Made by a program: the position numbers and the translations under genes | Part shown: piece by piece, positions 49,574 to 58,068 of the stretch | How the letters are laid out: every line of letters starts with the position of its first letter | How positions within the stretch are numbered: the first letter of the stretch is position 1 | Notes under the pieces: model-generated | The model's input: the letters and a program-made list of their open reading frames with translations, nothing else | Databases searched by the model: none | Told to the model about the DNA's origin: nothing | Assembly (NCBI GenBank): GCA_023205875.1 | Contig: CP060754.1 | Coordinates: 930,001-994,000 of the forward strand | Origin: Chloropicon primus | Taxonomy: Eukaryota; Chlorophyta; Chloropicophyceae; Chloropicales; Chloropicaceae | DNA: 64,000 nt | Reading direction: 5' to 3'

Positions 49574-50176
49574 TTAGATCCAGTCGCTGCACAACTGGAT
49601 GGCCTTCTGGATGGCCTTGCCGTATCCAGGGAAAGCCTCGCTCGCGGCGATTCCGTCACAGCCAGCGCCAATGATGAACTTGGCGATCACAATAACGATC
49701 CATGCTGGAATCTGGGTGTTTCTCTTCTCAACGGTGTTGTCCAAAACGGACTCCAAGACGGAGCCAGAGGTGACCTGGGTGGAGCCCTGTCCGTTCTCGC
49801 TGGTGTAGACGAGGTCGTCGCAGATCAAGGTAGTCTTGGCACCCTCGGAAACGACGGCGTTGACCTTGGCAACAATATCGACGTTGTTGTGGGTCAACTC
49901 AATGGCCTTTGGGAGGACGCTGTTGATGTTCGTGGTGGCGATCAAGTTGGTGGTCAAGACAGCCTGTCCGTTCTTGGCGGTGAGGGTTCCGTTGGAAACC
50001 TTAACCTCCTTGGAGACCTCGTTGGCGAGGATGGTGACTCCGAAGACGGCGGCCAAGCAGGCAACGGTCAAGACGGAACCGACAACGACGGCGGCCTTCA
50101 TGCTCTTGACAGAGCCCTCGACGTTGGACAACTGTCCCTTGAGGCTGGACATGGTGGATCTTCTCTCGGACTCCAT
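49574..50176 (-). CDS. Peptide-precursor family, member D
   Basis: 200 residues. The leader is identical to A through residue 77. The site is VEKRN at 149-153, leaving about 48 residues: a very hydrophobic segment (IPAWIVIVIAKFIIGAG) and two cysteines, ending AIQLCSDWI. The hydrophobic tail makes it a third peptide subtype, possibly membrane-inserting. Convergent with C across 286 bp of A+T-rich DNA that includes a CTGTATATCGAAAAAA tandem repeat (about 49505-49550). Divergent from a truncated methyltransferase-like gene; this pair forms a unit duplicated at E. Confidence 0.75.
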   Translation of the reverse strand: MESERRSTMSSLKGQLSNVEGSVKSMKAAVVVGSVLTVACLAAVFGVTILANEVSKEVKVSNGTLTAKNGQAVLTTNLIATTNINSVLPKAIELTHNNVDIVAKVNAVVSEGAKTTLICDDLVYTSENGQGSTQVTSGSVLESVLDNTVEKRNTQIPAWIVIVIAKFIIGAGCDGIAASEAFPGYGKAIQKAIQLCSDWI

Positions 50177-51123
50177 TATGATGATGATTTGGTGTTTGGG
50201 TTTGTTGTTTTTGTGTGTGTTTGTACGAGCTCGTGTTCGTAAAAGTGAGGCCCTCTGTGTGTTGAGTTCGCCTTATATACCCCCTGGATAAGAGGCTCAC
50301 GAGAAAGAGCCGATGTGATTATTTTCAGAAAAAAATGAAACACGAAAACTCACACGAGAGTGCCTCTCGAACGAAACTAGTTTCACGCCTAACAGGATAG
50401 GTAATGTTATGTGATCTTCATTAATTTATTTCTCCGTGAATATCATGTTCATCATTCCAGGCTTTCTTTCTTTTTCCACAGATTAGGATCATATTGTTGT
50501 TGGGAGAATCGAACCCCATCTTCATAGAATTAATGGAACACGTCGTTGTTTGGTTGACTGGGTTTTGCTTGCGGCACTCCACCGAAGAGCAGACAGAACA
50601 AGCATGGTGACGGCGGAAGACGAAGGCACACCGCCCTTGGAAGGGGACACTCCTCTGCCGTGGGACAACGAAGCCTTCCTGACCTACGCTACCTGGGTTA
50701 CCTTTGCTCCGCTACTGGATGTTTTGAGCTGTCCAGAAGCGTACGGAGACGCTATCTTTTTTAATGACTCTCTCTTTCAGGGGAAAGTGGTCTTGGACGT
50801 CGGTTGTGGAGTGCTCGGTTTCTTCGCCGCCTTAGCGGGGGCAAGGAAGGTGTACATCCTGCCAGATACGAAAGAAGAATTCTTTGCCAGGCAGCTCATG
50901 CAGTTCGTGCATGATACCAAATTAGGTGGTGATACCGTCACTGTGTACGACGAGAACATAGCCAAGAAGCAGGACATTCAAGGGAAGGTGGACATCATCT
51001 TGTCCGACTTGGCGGGTGATGTCTGGCTGCAACACTCCAAGATCTACAGGCTTCTGAACGCCAGAGACAGGTACCTCAAACCCAACGGAGCCATGTACCC
51101 TTCTCACTGCAAGGTGTTCCTCG
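49946..51123. repeat. Segmental duplication copy 1 (D leader, promoter, PRMT-like 5' half)
   Basis: 1178 bp matching 52142-53313 (1172 bp). The length difference is one extra GATGAT just upstream of the D start codon. In the methyltransferase part I counted only a handful of substitutions, so the copy is recent. It begins where the peptide genes diverge and ends where the 47-bp repeat intrudes. Confidence 0.85.
50177..50603. promoter_or_regulatory. Divergent promoter, peptide gene D / truncated PRMT-like gene
   Basis: TATA at 50273-50279 (minus strand) for D, then the shared ~79-bp element (50286-50364), then GAAACTAGTTTC at 50373-50384. On the other side, toward the methyltransferase copy, the DNA is A+T-rich with no TATA box that I can identify. 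Nearly identical to 52373-52793. Confidence 0.65.
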
Positions 51124-51137
51124 ATTTTCTGATTTGA
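50604..51137 (+). pseudogene. Truncated PRMT-like methyltransferase copy
   Basis: 177 codons from the ATG at 50604. It matches the intact copy at 52794 through YPSHCKVFL, then runs for four codons into 47-bp repeat DNA and stops. It keeps the SAM-binding Rossmann half (VVLDVGCGVLGFFA, DIILSDLAGD) but lacks the whole C-terminal beta-barrel that PRMTs need for dimerisation and substrate binding. An active enzyme is unlikely. It could still be transcribed, since its promoter is intact. Confidence 0.8.
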
Positions 51138-51207
51138 TTTTGGTGCATACCAAGGCAATGGGGGTGAAAAGCCTTTTGATTTGATTTTGGTGCATACCAA
51201 GGCAATG
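51124..51207. repeat. Short 47-bp-repeat array (about 1.8 units)
   Basis: Two incomplete-to-complete units of the 47-bp sequence that forms the large array at 54207-54641. It sits exactly at the join between the truncated PRMT-like copy and the transplanted coiled-coil gene fragment. Confidence 0.85.
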
Positions 51208-51713
51208 GGCTTGTCGGGAACAAGCTCCAGAACTTGACCTGGAAGACCGACCTCTCCGCGTGGAACATCTCCGAGGTGAGGGTCCAGGTGCTCTCCATGG
51301 CGATCGAGCGCGAGATGAAGCTGAAGAGCGAACACAGGGAGGTGAGGAAGGCCCTGCTCCTGACGGAGGAGAAGCGGGAGGAGGCCGAGGGCCAGTACAA
51401 GCACGCCATCCAGACCTGCCAGAAACAGATGGAGCTGGCAGCCCAGCAGACGGACGAGCTCCAGGCCAGGCTCGCCGAGAACTTGGCGACCAACGAGTGC
51501 CTCTCCACGGAGGTATTGGAGTACCAGGAGATCAACAAGAGGTCCCACGCCGCCGTGGCTCGCCTCGAGAGGGACGTCAGCACGCTGGAGACCAAGGAGA
51601 GGGACGGCCGACGCAAGTGCGAGGCCTTGGAAGACACCCTCGCCGAGGAGCGCGCCAAGGCCAAGGAGAGGCTGAGGAAGCAAAAGGAAAAGTCCGCTTC
51701 CGAGAACAGGAAG
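51208..51713 (+). pseudogene. 506-bp copy of the coiled-coil gene at 59047-60936
   Basis: Matches 59534-60039 base for base apart from two substitutions noticed near its left end. It carries part of the beta-trefoil end and most of the coiled coil (AWNISEVRVQVLSMAIERE and onward). It has no promoter, start or end of its own and lies between repeat DNA and the 3' end of peptide gene E. The near identity implies a recent transposition-free copy event. Confidence 0.9.
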
Positions 51714-51748
51714 GGTTTAGACAATATATAAGATATATTATATCTTCT

Positions 51749-52372
51749 TTAGCCGCAAGCGACACCGCACATGTCCATGGTAGCACTAGATCTCTTTCCG
51801 TAGTCCCAGATCTCCTGTCTGTTGTCCCAGAGGTAGTCATATGCAGCAAAAATAAGCTTCTTGGAGTACTTCTCGCAAGTCTTCTTCCAAGCACCAAACC
51901 AGTTGCACATATTGTTCACGCTTCTCTTCTCGACACTGTCACTCAGGTTGTTCAACATCGAGTCCTCAGTAACCTGGACATCGGTCTCACCGCCCTCCTG
52001 GGAGACAACGACGTCGTCACAGATGAGGGTAAGCTTGGTTCCCTGGGTGACAACAGTGTTGACGGCGAAGGTACCGGTCATGTCCTGATCAGCAAGGGTG
52101 ACAATGGCGGTGGACGTGGAGAACTTTGCGGTGTAGTACATGTTGGTGGTCAAGACAGCCTGTCCGTTCTTGGCGGTGAGGGTTCCGTTGGAAACCTTAA
52201 CCTCCTTGGAGACCTCGTTGGCGAGGATGGTGACTCCGAAGACGGCGGCCAAGCAGGCAACGGTCAAGACGGAACCGACAACGACGGCGGCCTTCATGCT
52301 CTTGACAGAGCCCTCGACGTTGGACAACTGTCCCTTGAGGCTGGACATGGTGGATCTTCTCTCGGACTCCAT
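51749..52372 (-). CDS. Peptide-precursor family, member E
   Basis: 207 residues. The leader equals A through residue 77. The site is VEKRS at 147-151, leaving a ~57-residue peptide with four cysteines (CNWFGAWKKTCEKYSKKL, then MDMCGVACG). The tail shares FAAYDYLWDN-EI with A (FAGYDMVWDY) and B (QYLWNNREEI) and the CGVxC ending. Lies 35 bp from the transplanted gene fragment and is divergent from the intact PRMT-like gene. Codons are strongly biased, as in highly expressed genes here. Function unknown. Confidence 0.75.
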   Translation of the reverse strand: MESERRSTMSSLKGQLSNVEGSVKSMKAAVVVGSVLTVACLAAVFGVTILANEVSKEVKVSNGTLTAKNGQAVLTTNMYYTAKFSTSTAIVTLADQDMTGTFAVNTVVTQGTKLTLICDDVVVSQEGGETDVQVTEDSMLNNLSDSVEKRSVNNMCNWFGAWKKTCEKYSKKLIFAAYDYLWDNRQEIWDYGKRSSATMDMCGVACG

Positions 52373-53313
52373 TATGATTTGGTGTTTGAGTTTGTTGTTT
52401 TTGTGTGTGTTTGTACGAGCTCGTGTTCGTAAAAGTGAGGCCCTCTGTGTGTTGAGTTCGCCTTATATACCCCCTGGATAAGAGGCTCACGAGAAAGAGC
52501 TGATGTGATTATTTTCAGAAAAAAATGAAACACGAAAACTCACACGAGAGTGCCTCTCGAACGAAACTAGTTTCACGCCTAACAGGATAGGTAATGTTAT
52601 GTGATCTTCATTAATTTATTTCTCCGTGAATATCATGTTCATCATTCCAGGCTTTCTTTCTTTTTCCACAGATTAGGATCATATTGTTGTTGGGAGAATC
52701 GAACCCCATCTTCATAGAATTAATGGAACACGTCGTTGTTTGGTTGATTGGGTTTTGCTTGCGGCACTCCACCGAAGAGCAGACAGAGCAAGCATGGTGA
52801 CGGCGGAAGACGAAGGCACACCGCCCTTGGAAGGGGACACTCCTCTGCCGTGGGACAACGAAGGCTTCCTGGCCTACGCTACCTGGGTTACCTTTGCTCC
52901 GCTACTGGATGTTTTGAGCTGTCCAGAAGCGTACGGAGACGCTATCTTTTTTAATGACTCTCTCTTTCAGGGGAAAGTGGTCTTGGACGTCGGTTGTGGA
53001 GTGCTCGGTTTCTTCGCCGCCTTAGCGGGGGCAAGGAAGGTGTACATCCTGCCAGATACGAAAGAAGAATTCTTTGCCAGGCAGCTCATGCAGTTCGTGC
53101 ATGATACCAAATTAGGTGGTGATACCGTCACTGTGTACGACGAGAACATAGCCAAGAAGCAGGACATTCAAGGGAAGGTGGACATCATCTTGTCCGACTT
53201 GGCGGGTGATGTCTGGCTGCAACACTCCAAGATCTACAGGCTTCTGAACGCCAGAGACAGGTACCTCAAACCCAACGGAGCCATGTACCCTTCTCACTGC
53301 AAGGTGTTCCTCG
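52142..53313. repeat. Segmental duplication copy 2 (E leader, promoter, PRMT-like 5' half)
   Basis: Partner of 49946-51123. Here the methyltransferase gene is whole, so this is probably nearer to the ancestral arrangement. Confidence 0.85.
52373..52793. promoter_or_regulatory. Divergent promoter, peptide gene E / PRMT-like gene
   Basis: TATA at 52463-52469 (minus strand) for E, shared element at 52476-52554, palindrome GAAACTAGTTTC at 52563-52574. The arrangement is the same as at gene D. The methyltransferase side has no clear TATA box. Confidence 0.65.
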
Positions 53314-53894
53314 CTCCAGCTGCTTCGGCCTCGACGGAGTTTGAGTCAGAGGAACCAATGGTGGAGGTCTGCGACGAAGAAGAGTCGCACGGGCAGAGGA
53401 CGAAACGCAGGAGAGGCATGGGCAAGCGGGGGCGTGCGAGCGACGGCCTTGCAGACCAGCAGAGGTACGACGTTCGTATAGAGTCTCCCGAGCTGGTCGC
53501 GCCTTTCGAGTTGGTCAAGACGATGGACTTGCTCACTGCGACCTCGGAGGATGTGCGCAGTATGAGACTCAACTTCCGTTTCAACGCGGAGCAAAGTGGC
53601 GAGATCAACTTGCTCGCGGGATGGCTTTCGGTGCAGTTCCACGGCTCGCCGGCCAGCCCGGCCTTGGTGGAGGTGGACTGCGACCCATGTACCTGTACTT
53701 GCGCTCGCTCGTGCGACGATTGGACTCGCTGCCGTCACGCACGTTTCGCGTTTCACCCTCGCGTCCGTGTGAACGAAGGCGACGTGGTCCTGTGCCACCT
53801 GGAAATCGCGAAAAAGCCCCATGAAAGCAACTCGAGCGGTGCAAAACTAGAGGTGGCAAAGCCGAGCAATCACTTTCTCAGACGCTGGTTTTGA
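52794..53894 (+). CDS. PRMT4/CARM1-like arginine methyltransferase, divergent
   Basis: 366 residues from the ATG at 52794. Rossmann motif I VVLDVGCGVLGFFAALAGAR, post-I and VDIILSDLAGDVW, then YLKPNGAMYPSHCKVFLAPA, the style of CARM1 (YLKP-G-M-P-LAP). A C-terminal barrel follows, with WTRCRHARFAFHPRVRV and GDVVLCHLEIAKK. Unusual: the 'double-E' loop that holds the substrate arginine (normally SExMG...E) reads SDLAGDVWLQHS, without the usual glutamates, and a basic insert (TKRRRGMGKRGR) and a cysteine cluster (CDPCTCTCARSC) interrupt the barrel. Catalysis is therefore doubtful or altered. It shares a promoter region with peptide gene E. Confidence 0.75.
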   Translation: MVTAEDEGTPPLEGDTPLPWDNEGFLAYATWVTFAPLLDVLSCPEAYGDAIFFNDSLFQGKVVLDVGCGVLGFFAALAGARKVYILPDTKEEFFARQLMQFVHDTKLGGDTVTVYDENIAKKQDIQGKVDIILSDLAGDVWLQHSKIYRLLNARDRYLKPNGAMYPSHCKVFLAPAASASTEFESEEPMVEVCDEEESHGQRTKRRRGMGKRGRASDGLADQQRYDVRIESPELVAPFELVKTMDLLTATSEDVRSMRLNFRFNAEQSGEINLLAGWLSVQFHGSPASPALVEVDCDPCTCTCARSCDDWTRCRHARFAFHPRVRVNEGDVVLCHLEIAKKPHESNSSGAKLEVAKPSNHFLRRWF

Positions 53895-54206
53895 GTGCCA
53901 TGGACGCTCCACAAACGTCAACATGGTGACGAGTCTGTACATTGTAGTCTGGTACGGCAGAAGGTTTCCCTTAAAATACAATATATGTATTCCGCCCCAT
54001 AAGCTTTGGGTCGAAAGAGCTCCGCCACCATTATCGACTTCCTCGCAAGTAGTCCTCGTCCTCCTTGCGTTGGCGCTGCTCGCACACGTACGGCATCATC
54101 TTTGAACCGTGGCCGCATCATCCAAAGACCGTGCAACTTGTACTACTTCCACAACATCAACTGTATTACTCACGATATCCATCCCAACTTGTGTCATGGG
54201 TACCAA
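53895..54206. other. Intergenic, between the PRMT-like gene and the minisatellite
   Basis: 312 bp. Nothing recognised: short A+T-rich stretches and no family-like open frame. Confidence 0.45.
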
Positions 54207-54641
54207 GGCAATGGGGGTAAAAAGCCTTTTGATTTGATTTTGGTGCATACCAAGGCAATGGGGGTGAAAAGCCTTTTGATTTGATTTTGGTGCATACCAA
54301 GGCAATGGGGGTAAAAAGCCTTTTGATTTGATTTTGGTGCATACCAAGGCAATGGGGGTAAAAAGCCTTTTGATTTGATTTTGGTGCATACCAAGGCAAT
54401 GGGGGTAAAAAGCCTTTTGATTTGATTTTGGTGCATACCAAGGCAATGGGGGTGAAAAGCCTTTTGATTTGATTTTGGTGCATACCAAGGCAATGGGGGT
54501 AAAAAGCCTTTTGATTTGATTTTGGTGCATACCAAGGCAATGGGGGTAAAAAGCCTTTTGATTTGATTTTGGTGCATACCAAGGCAATGGGGGTGAAAAG
54601 CCTTTTGATTTGATTTTGGTGCATACCAAAGGCAATGGGGG
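54207..54641. repeat. 47-bp minisatellite, 9 full units plus part of a tenth
   Basis: Units start with GGCAATGGGGGT at 54207, 54254, 54301, 54348, 54395, 54442, 54489, 54536, 54583 and 54631 (the last after one extra A). Each holds TTTTGATTTGATTTTGGTG and the short inverted repeat TTGGT-GCAT-ACCAA. Two unit types differ at one base, GGGTAAAAA (units 1, 3, 4, 5, 7, 8) and GGGTGAAAA (2, 6, 9). 47 is not a multiple of three and the unit has no stop in any minus-strand frame, so long open frames there are an artefact. Confidence 0.95.
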
Positions 54642-54735
54642 TAAAGATCATCCTGGAGCGTGAAGGGAGCGTGAAGGGAGGGGAGGCCTTGCAGGGACAA
54701 AGGGAAACAAGTTTGAGACGAAAAGAAATATAACG

Positions 54736-56640
54736 ATGGGGGAGGTGTCAGAGGAGAGCGAGGGAGAGGAAGGTGTCCGTGTTGTCGCCGAGGGGGTTGA
54801 GAATGGCGAAGGGCTGGGAGAGGAAGGATTGGACAGACCTGTCGAGTTGGAGGCCTCCGAGACAGACGAGAGCGGTCGAGAAGAGGAAGGGCAGGAGGAG
54901 GAGGGAGAGGGAAGTGCTGACGAGAGCCAAGAAAAGATATTTCTCTTCCAGTGGCCAGACGCCACCATCACTATAGCAAGATCAAAGGATGAGGAGACCT
55001 TGAAGGCTGAGATGAGCTTCCTAGGGAGTATTGAAAACTGTCGGATTGCTGAATACACGGGGCCACTTCAGATAAACTTGAAGTTGACTCCCATTCCAGG
55101 TGAGTTCGCGTATGATTCGCCCCTTCGCATTTGACGAGCGCGCCTGGGACTAACGCCAATTTGCTCAGGGGTCTGGAAGGATGACCCGCAGTATCTTGAG
55201 TTTGTGCAGAAGATCGATCACAAGGAGAAGCTCAAAGACGATTTTACTGCTTTGTTTGAGAGTGACAGGAGCGCCAACTTCGCTGACGTGAAGTTTATCG
55301 TCGAGGGAAAAGACGTTTTTGCTCACAAGGCAATTCTAGCGGCGCGAGCGGAATCTTTCAAGAAAGGTTTCGTGAGTGAGTGGAAGAGCGAGTCGAGGGA
55401 GGGGGAGATGTCTTGCTACAAAGTTTTCAAAGGTATCCGGTGCGAAGTTTTCGTGGCTCTGATTCGGTACCTTTACACTTCCCAAGCAGACTTCTCCCTC
55501 CCTCAAAGGTACATCGAGGACGACGTGCCAATCTCAAAACGAGGGGACGAGAGCGAGATCCTCGACTGCGCTCTGCAGTTTGGCATTGACATTCTTCAGG
55601 CCGCCGAATCGTACAGCGTGGGTGGACTGCGCTATCAGGCCGTGCAATTCCTTGCAGGGTTCACCCTCTACCCAAGCAAGATCTTCATGATCCTCGTTGT
55701 TGCACACCGGCATGGACTAAAAACGTTGAAGACGTATTGCTTGCAGATGTTGGCAAAGCATGATGCGATTTCCATTTTAGAGCTCCTCTCTCGAGTTGAC
55801 ATGCCCTTCAACGTGCTCTCTGAGGTCAACAAGATCAGGAGCTCTTACGGGCTTCTTTCCGCGGAGTCTGTGAAATGCCAGAAGCTTATGGAAGAGAACA
55901 AGCAAGAGGAACTCCTCTCTTTCATTGATAGGCAAAAGATAGATCTCGACAAGTCCATTATCCTTCATCTGATGAGCGGGTTTGGGACTCCAAGCGGCAT
56001 CAAGGATATCCTTGAGAGGGGTGCGAACATAAACCACTATGACGACGATGGAAACACCCCCCTGCATTATGCCACGATTAGTGCGAACCCCGACAACGTG
56101 TCTCAGTTGCTCAAGTCTGGGGCAAATCCCTTCCTGAAGAATTGCAGACAGAGGATGCCCCTTGATGAACTTGAGTACGTCAGAACTCTTGGATCTGAGA
56201 CGAGCAACACGGAAGAGAATTTGCAAGACAGACAAGCTGCTTGCGAGCAACTCATCAGCTCACACGCCTCGCAGGTCCTGAAACCCGTGAACACGGAGGA
56301 ATTCAAACCTAGGGACACCGCAAGCCGGGCGTCGGAAATAGTTCTGAATCCTGATTTTGTACATGCGATCAACCCCGATCGTAAGGAAGCGATAACCTTT
56401 GCCCCAGCTGTAAGCCACGGGGGATTTTTCCCTTACAGGGATGGCGTCTCCATGGAGCAAGAACTGATGCAGTTCATGCTTCCAAATACTTGCATGACGC
56501 TGCTGCGGGTGGATGAGGCTCAAAACAACGACAACTCCAAGGGAAAGGATGGAAAAAGCAGAAAGACGTTTCCACAGTACCTGGAAGAGCACAACATAAC
56601 TGATAACTTGCTCTCTGACCTTCTGCAGTCGGGTTCTTGA
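54736..56640 (+). CDS. BTB/POZ and ankyrin-repeat protein, two exons
   Basis: Exons 54736-55099 and 55169-56640 with a 69-bp GT-AG intron (CCAG|GTGAG...CTCAG) give 611 residues. The N-terminal ~75 residues are very acidic. A small domain (FLFQWPDATITIARSKDEET...) comes next. The BTB domain is at about 150-280 (FADVKFIVEGKDVFAHKAIL, RCEVFVALIRYLYTSQADF, LDCALQFGIDILQAAESY) and is followed by a BACK-like helical stretch and ankyrin repeats (ERGANINHYDDDGNTPLHYA, QLLKSGANPFLKN). BTB-ankyrin proteins often serve as adaptors of CUL3 ubiquitin ligases or, in plants, as NPR1/BOP-type regulators. I see no NPR1 C-terminal region. It ends 48 bp from the convergent hydrolase. Confidence 0.8.
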
Positions 56641-56688
56641 TTTCGCACCCCATACTCAACGCACAATGTATTACAAGTCGGATTGCTT

Positions 56689-57918
56689 TTACAGAACACC
56701 CTTGAGCTGGGAATTGATCGACCCGCCCTGAACCCCGTAACTCGCTGTGAGGATTCTTTTCATATCTTCGACAGAGGCCTTTGCCTCCTCAACCTTCTCC
56801 TTGGTATTCTTTTCTTGGCTAAGCATGATCTCAGGCCAAGCCACAATCAAGGCTTTGGAGACGTCCCGCACCGCTCGGTCTGGAATCTTCCCGCTGGAAC
56901 ACACGGCCGTTTGCATCATGGAGGGCTTTTCTCCAAGAAACTGGAAGTGGCCAGCATCCTCGATGGTAAGCTCAAGCGTCAGTGGGGACTGGGATCCCTC
57001 GAAGAACCGGTCGTAGTTCGATTGAGTCGGGATACAGTCGCCATTGCGGCCTCCGCCAATGATTGCGATAGGCAGATTCGCGACCTCTGGCTTCCTCAAC
57101 TGCTTTATCGCGGAGGGATAACCGGGTCCTTCTGGCGCGTATCCATTCGAGTCCACAGGGTCGATCAGAGTCACGCACTTAATCCTCGAGTCGTTCTCGG
57201 CGGCCAGAAGGCTTATTTTGCCGCCCCTACTGTGTCCCACCAGGTACACGGACTCTGTGCTGATATCGTTAGCGAAACTCGCCGTCTCGCACCAGTTTAT
57301 GATCTCCGAGATGAACACCGTAGACGTATCGTCATCTATGGTTGAGTTGATGTTCTCGACCTTGTCATACAGGACAGCAACGTAGCCGTAACTCGCCAGC
57401 TGCTCGGCGTAGCTCCTGTACTGGTCCGAGTTCACTAAAAACCCACTTGAGATGATGGCCAGCGGCCACGGCCTCCTCTTTCTCGGATCAGTGGGAAGGC
57501 AAGAAGAGTCAGCGTGCTCCGAGGGATAGTAGATGTGCGTCCTGATGATGCATTGATCGCCCACAACTTTGGGGAAGCATATCGAGCACGTGTGTTCCAG
57601 CTTCACGTTTCCCACCCTGTAAGGCCCCGCGTCCCAGTAGCTGGTCCTTGCCGCGTTGCCGCTTTCACACCGACTGGCCTCCCCCAAAGACGTTGCCTGC
57701 TCTGATCCCCGTGCACGGGGCTCCGCTCTCAACGAGATGCCGCCTGGCCCAAGACCAAGGCAAGCTCCGCCCGTGATCCCGTAAAGCGCCAAGCGACGGG
57801 GCAGCCCGGTGCATGCCAGCCCCGGACCCCGCCATTCACGCCCACTCCTCCGACTCACGCCGCCGCACGGAGGCACAACTCGCCTCGTTGTCGTTGTCCC
57901 CAACTTGGTGGTCGCCAT
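56689..57918 (-). CDS. Chlorophyllase-like alpha/beta hydrolase
   Basis: 409 residues. The first ~85 residues are rich in R, T, G and S and fit a plastid transit peptide. The hydrolase core carries the nucleophile motif VYLVGHSRGGKISLLAA, the GHSRGG form characteristic of chlorophyllases, followed by IKCVTLIDPVDSNGYAPEGP (the catalytic-Asp region) and a His in EDAGHFQFLG. Chlorophyllase removes phytol from chlorophyll. Activity on chlorophyll is inferred; related lipases share the fold. Single exon. Confidence 0.78.
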   Translation of the reverse strand: MATTKLGTTTTRRVVPPCGGVSRRSGREWRGPGLACTGLPRRLALYGITGGACLGLGPGGISLRAEPRARGSEQATSLGEASRCESGNAARTSYWDAGPYRVGNVKLEHTCSICFPKVVGDQCIIRTHIYYPSEHADSSCLPTDPRKRRPWPLAIISSGFLVNSDQYRSYAEQLASYGYVAVLYDKVENINSTIDDDTSTVFISEIINWCETASFANDISTESVYLVGHSRGGKISLLAAENDSRIKCVTLIDPVDSNGYAPEGPGYPSAIKQLRKPEVANLPIAIIGGGRNGDCIPTQSNYDRFFEGSQSPLTLELTIEDAGHFQFLGEKPSMMQTAVCSSGKIPDRAVRDVSKALIVAWPEIMLSQEKNTKEKVEEAKASVEDMKRILTASYGVQGGSINSQLKGVL

Positions 57919-58068
57919 TCTCGCTCCTCCTTTTCAGCAAAACAGAGAGATCTCCCTTAGCTAGGGGAAGGGCAGGGAATAACGTTTGATTTGATGATCG
58001 ATTCCAAGAATTTAAGGGAAAAGCTTGGTGGTCACTACGACTTGTTGCTGCTGCTCTCGGCCTTCGTT

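Noticed and set aside
50490-50525. T-arm-like sequence (GGTTCGATTCTCCC on the minus strand), repeated at 52680
   Set aside because: No D-arm, anticodon arm or acceptor stem could be paired around it; not a tRNA gene.
51234-51731. Possible small independent gene in the coiled-coil fragment
   Set aside because: It is a near-exact copy of the middle of the gene at 59 kb without promoter or proper ends; open only because the parent frame is open.
54207-54641. CRISPR-like array
   Set aside because: The units are contiguous and identical throughout, with no unique spacers; it is a minisatellite.
54096-54700. Open frames of 160-179 codons on the minus strand with repeated peptide units
   Set aside because: They exist because the 47-bp unit has no stop in any minus frame and rotates through all three frames; no start context, family or composition supports coding.
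43800-54700. Integrated virus or LTR element as the source of the island
   Set aside because: No polymerase, integrase, capsid-like protein, terminal repeats of LTR type or target-site duplication was seen.
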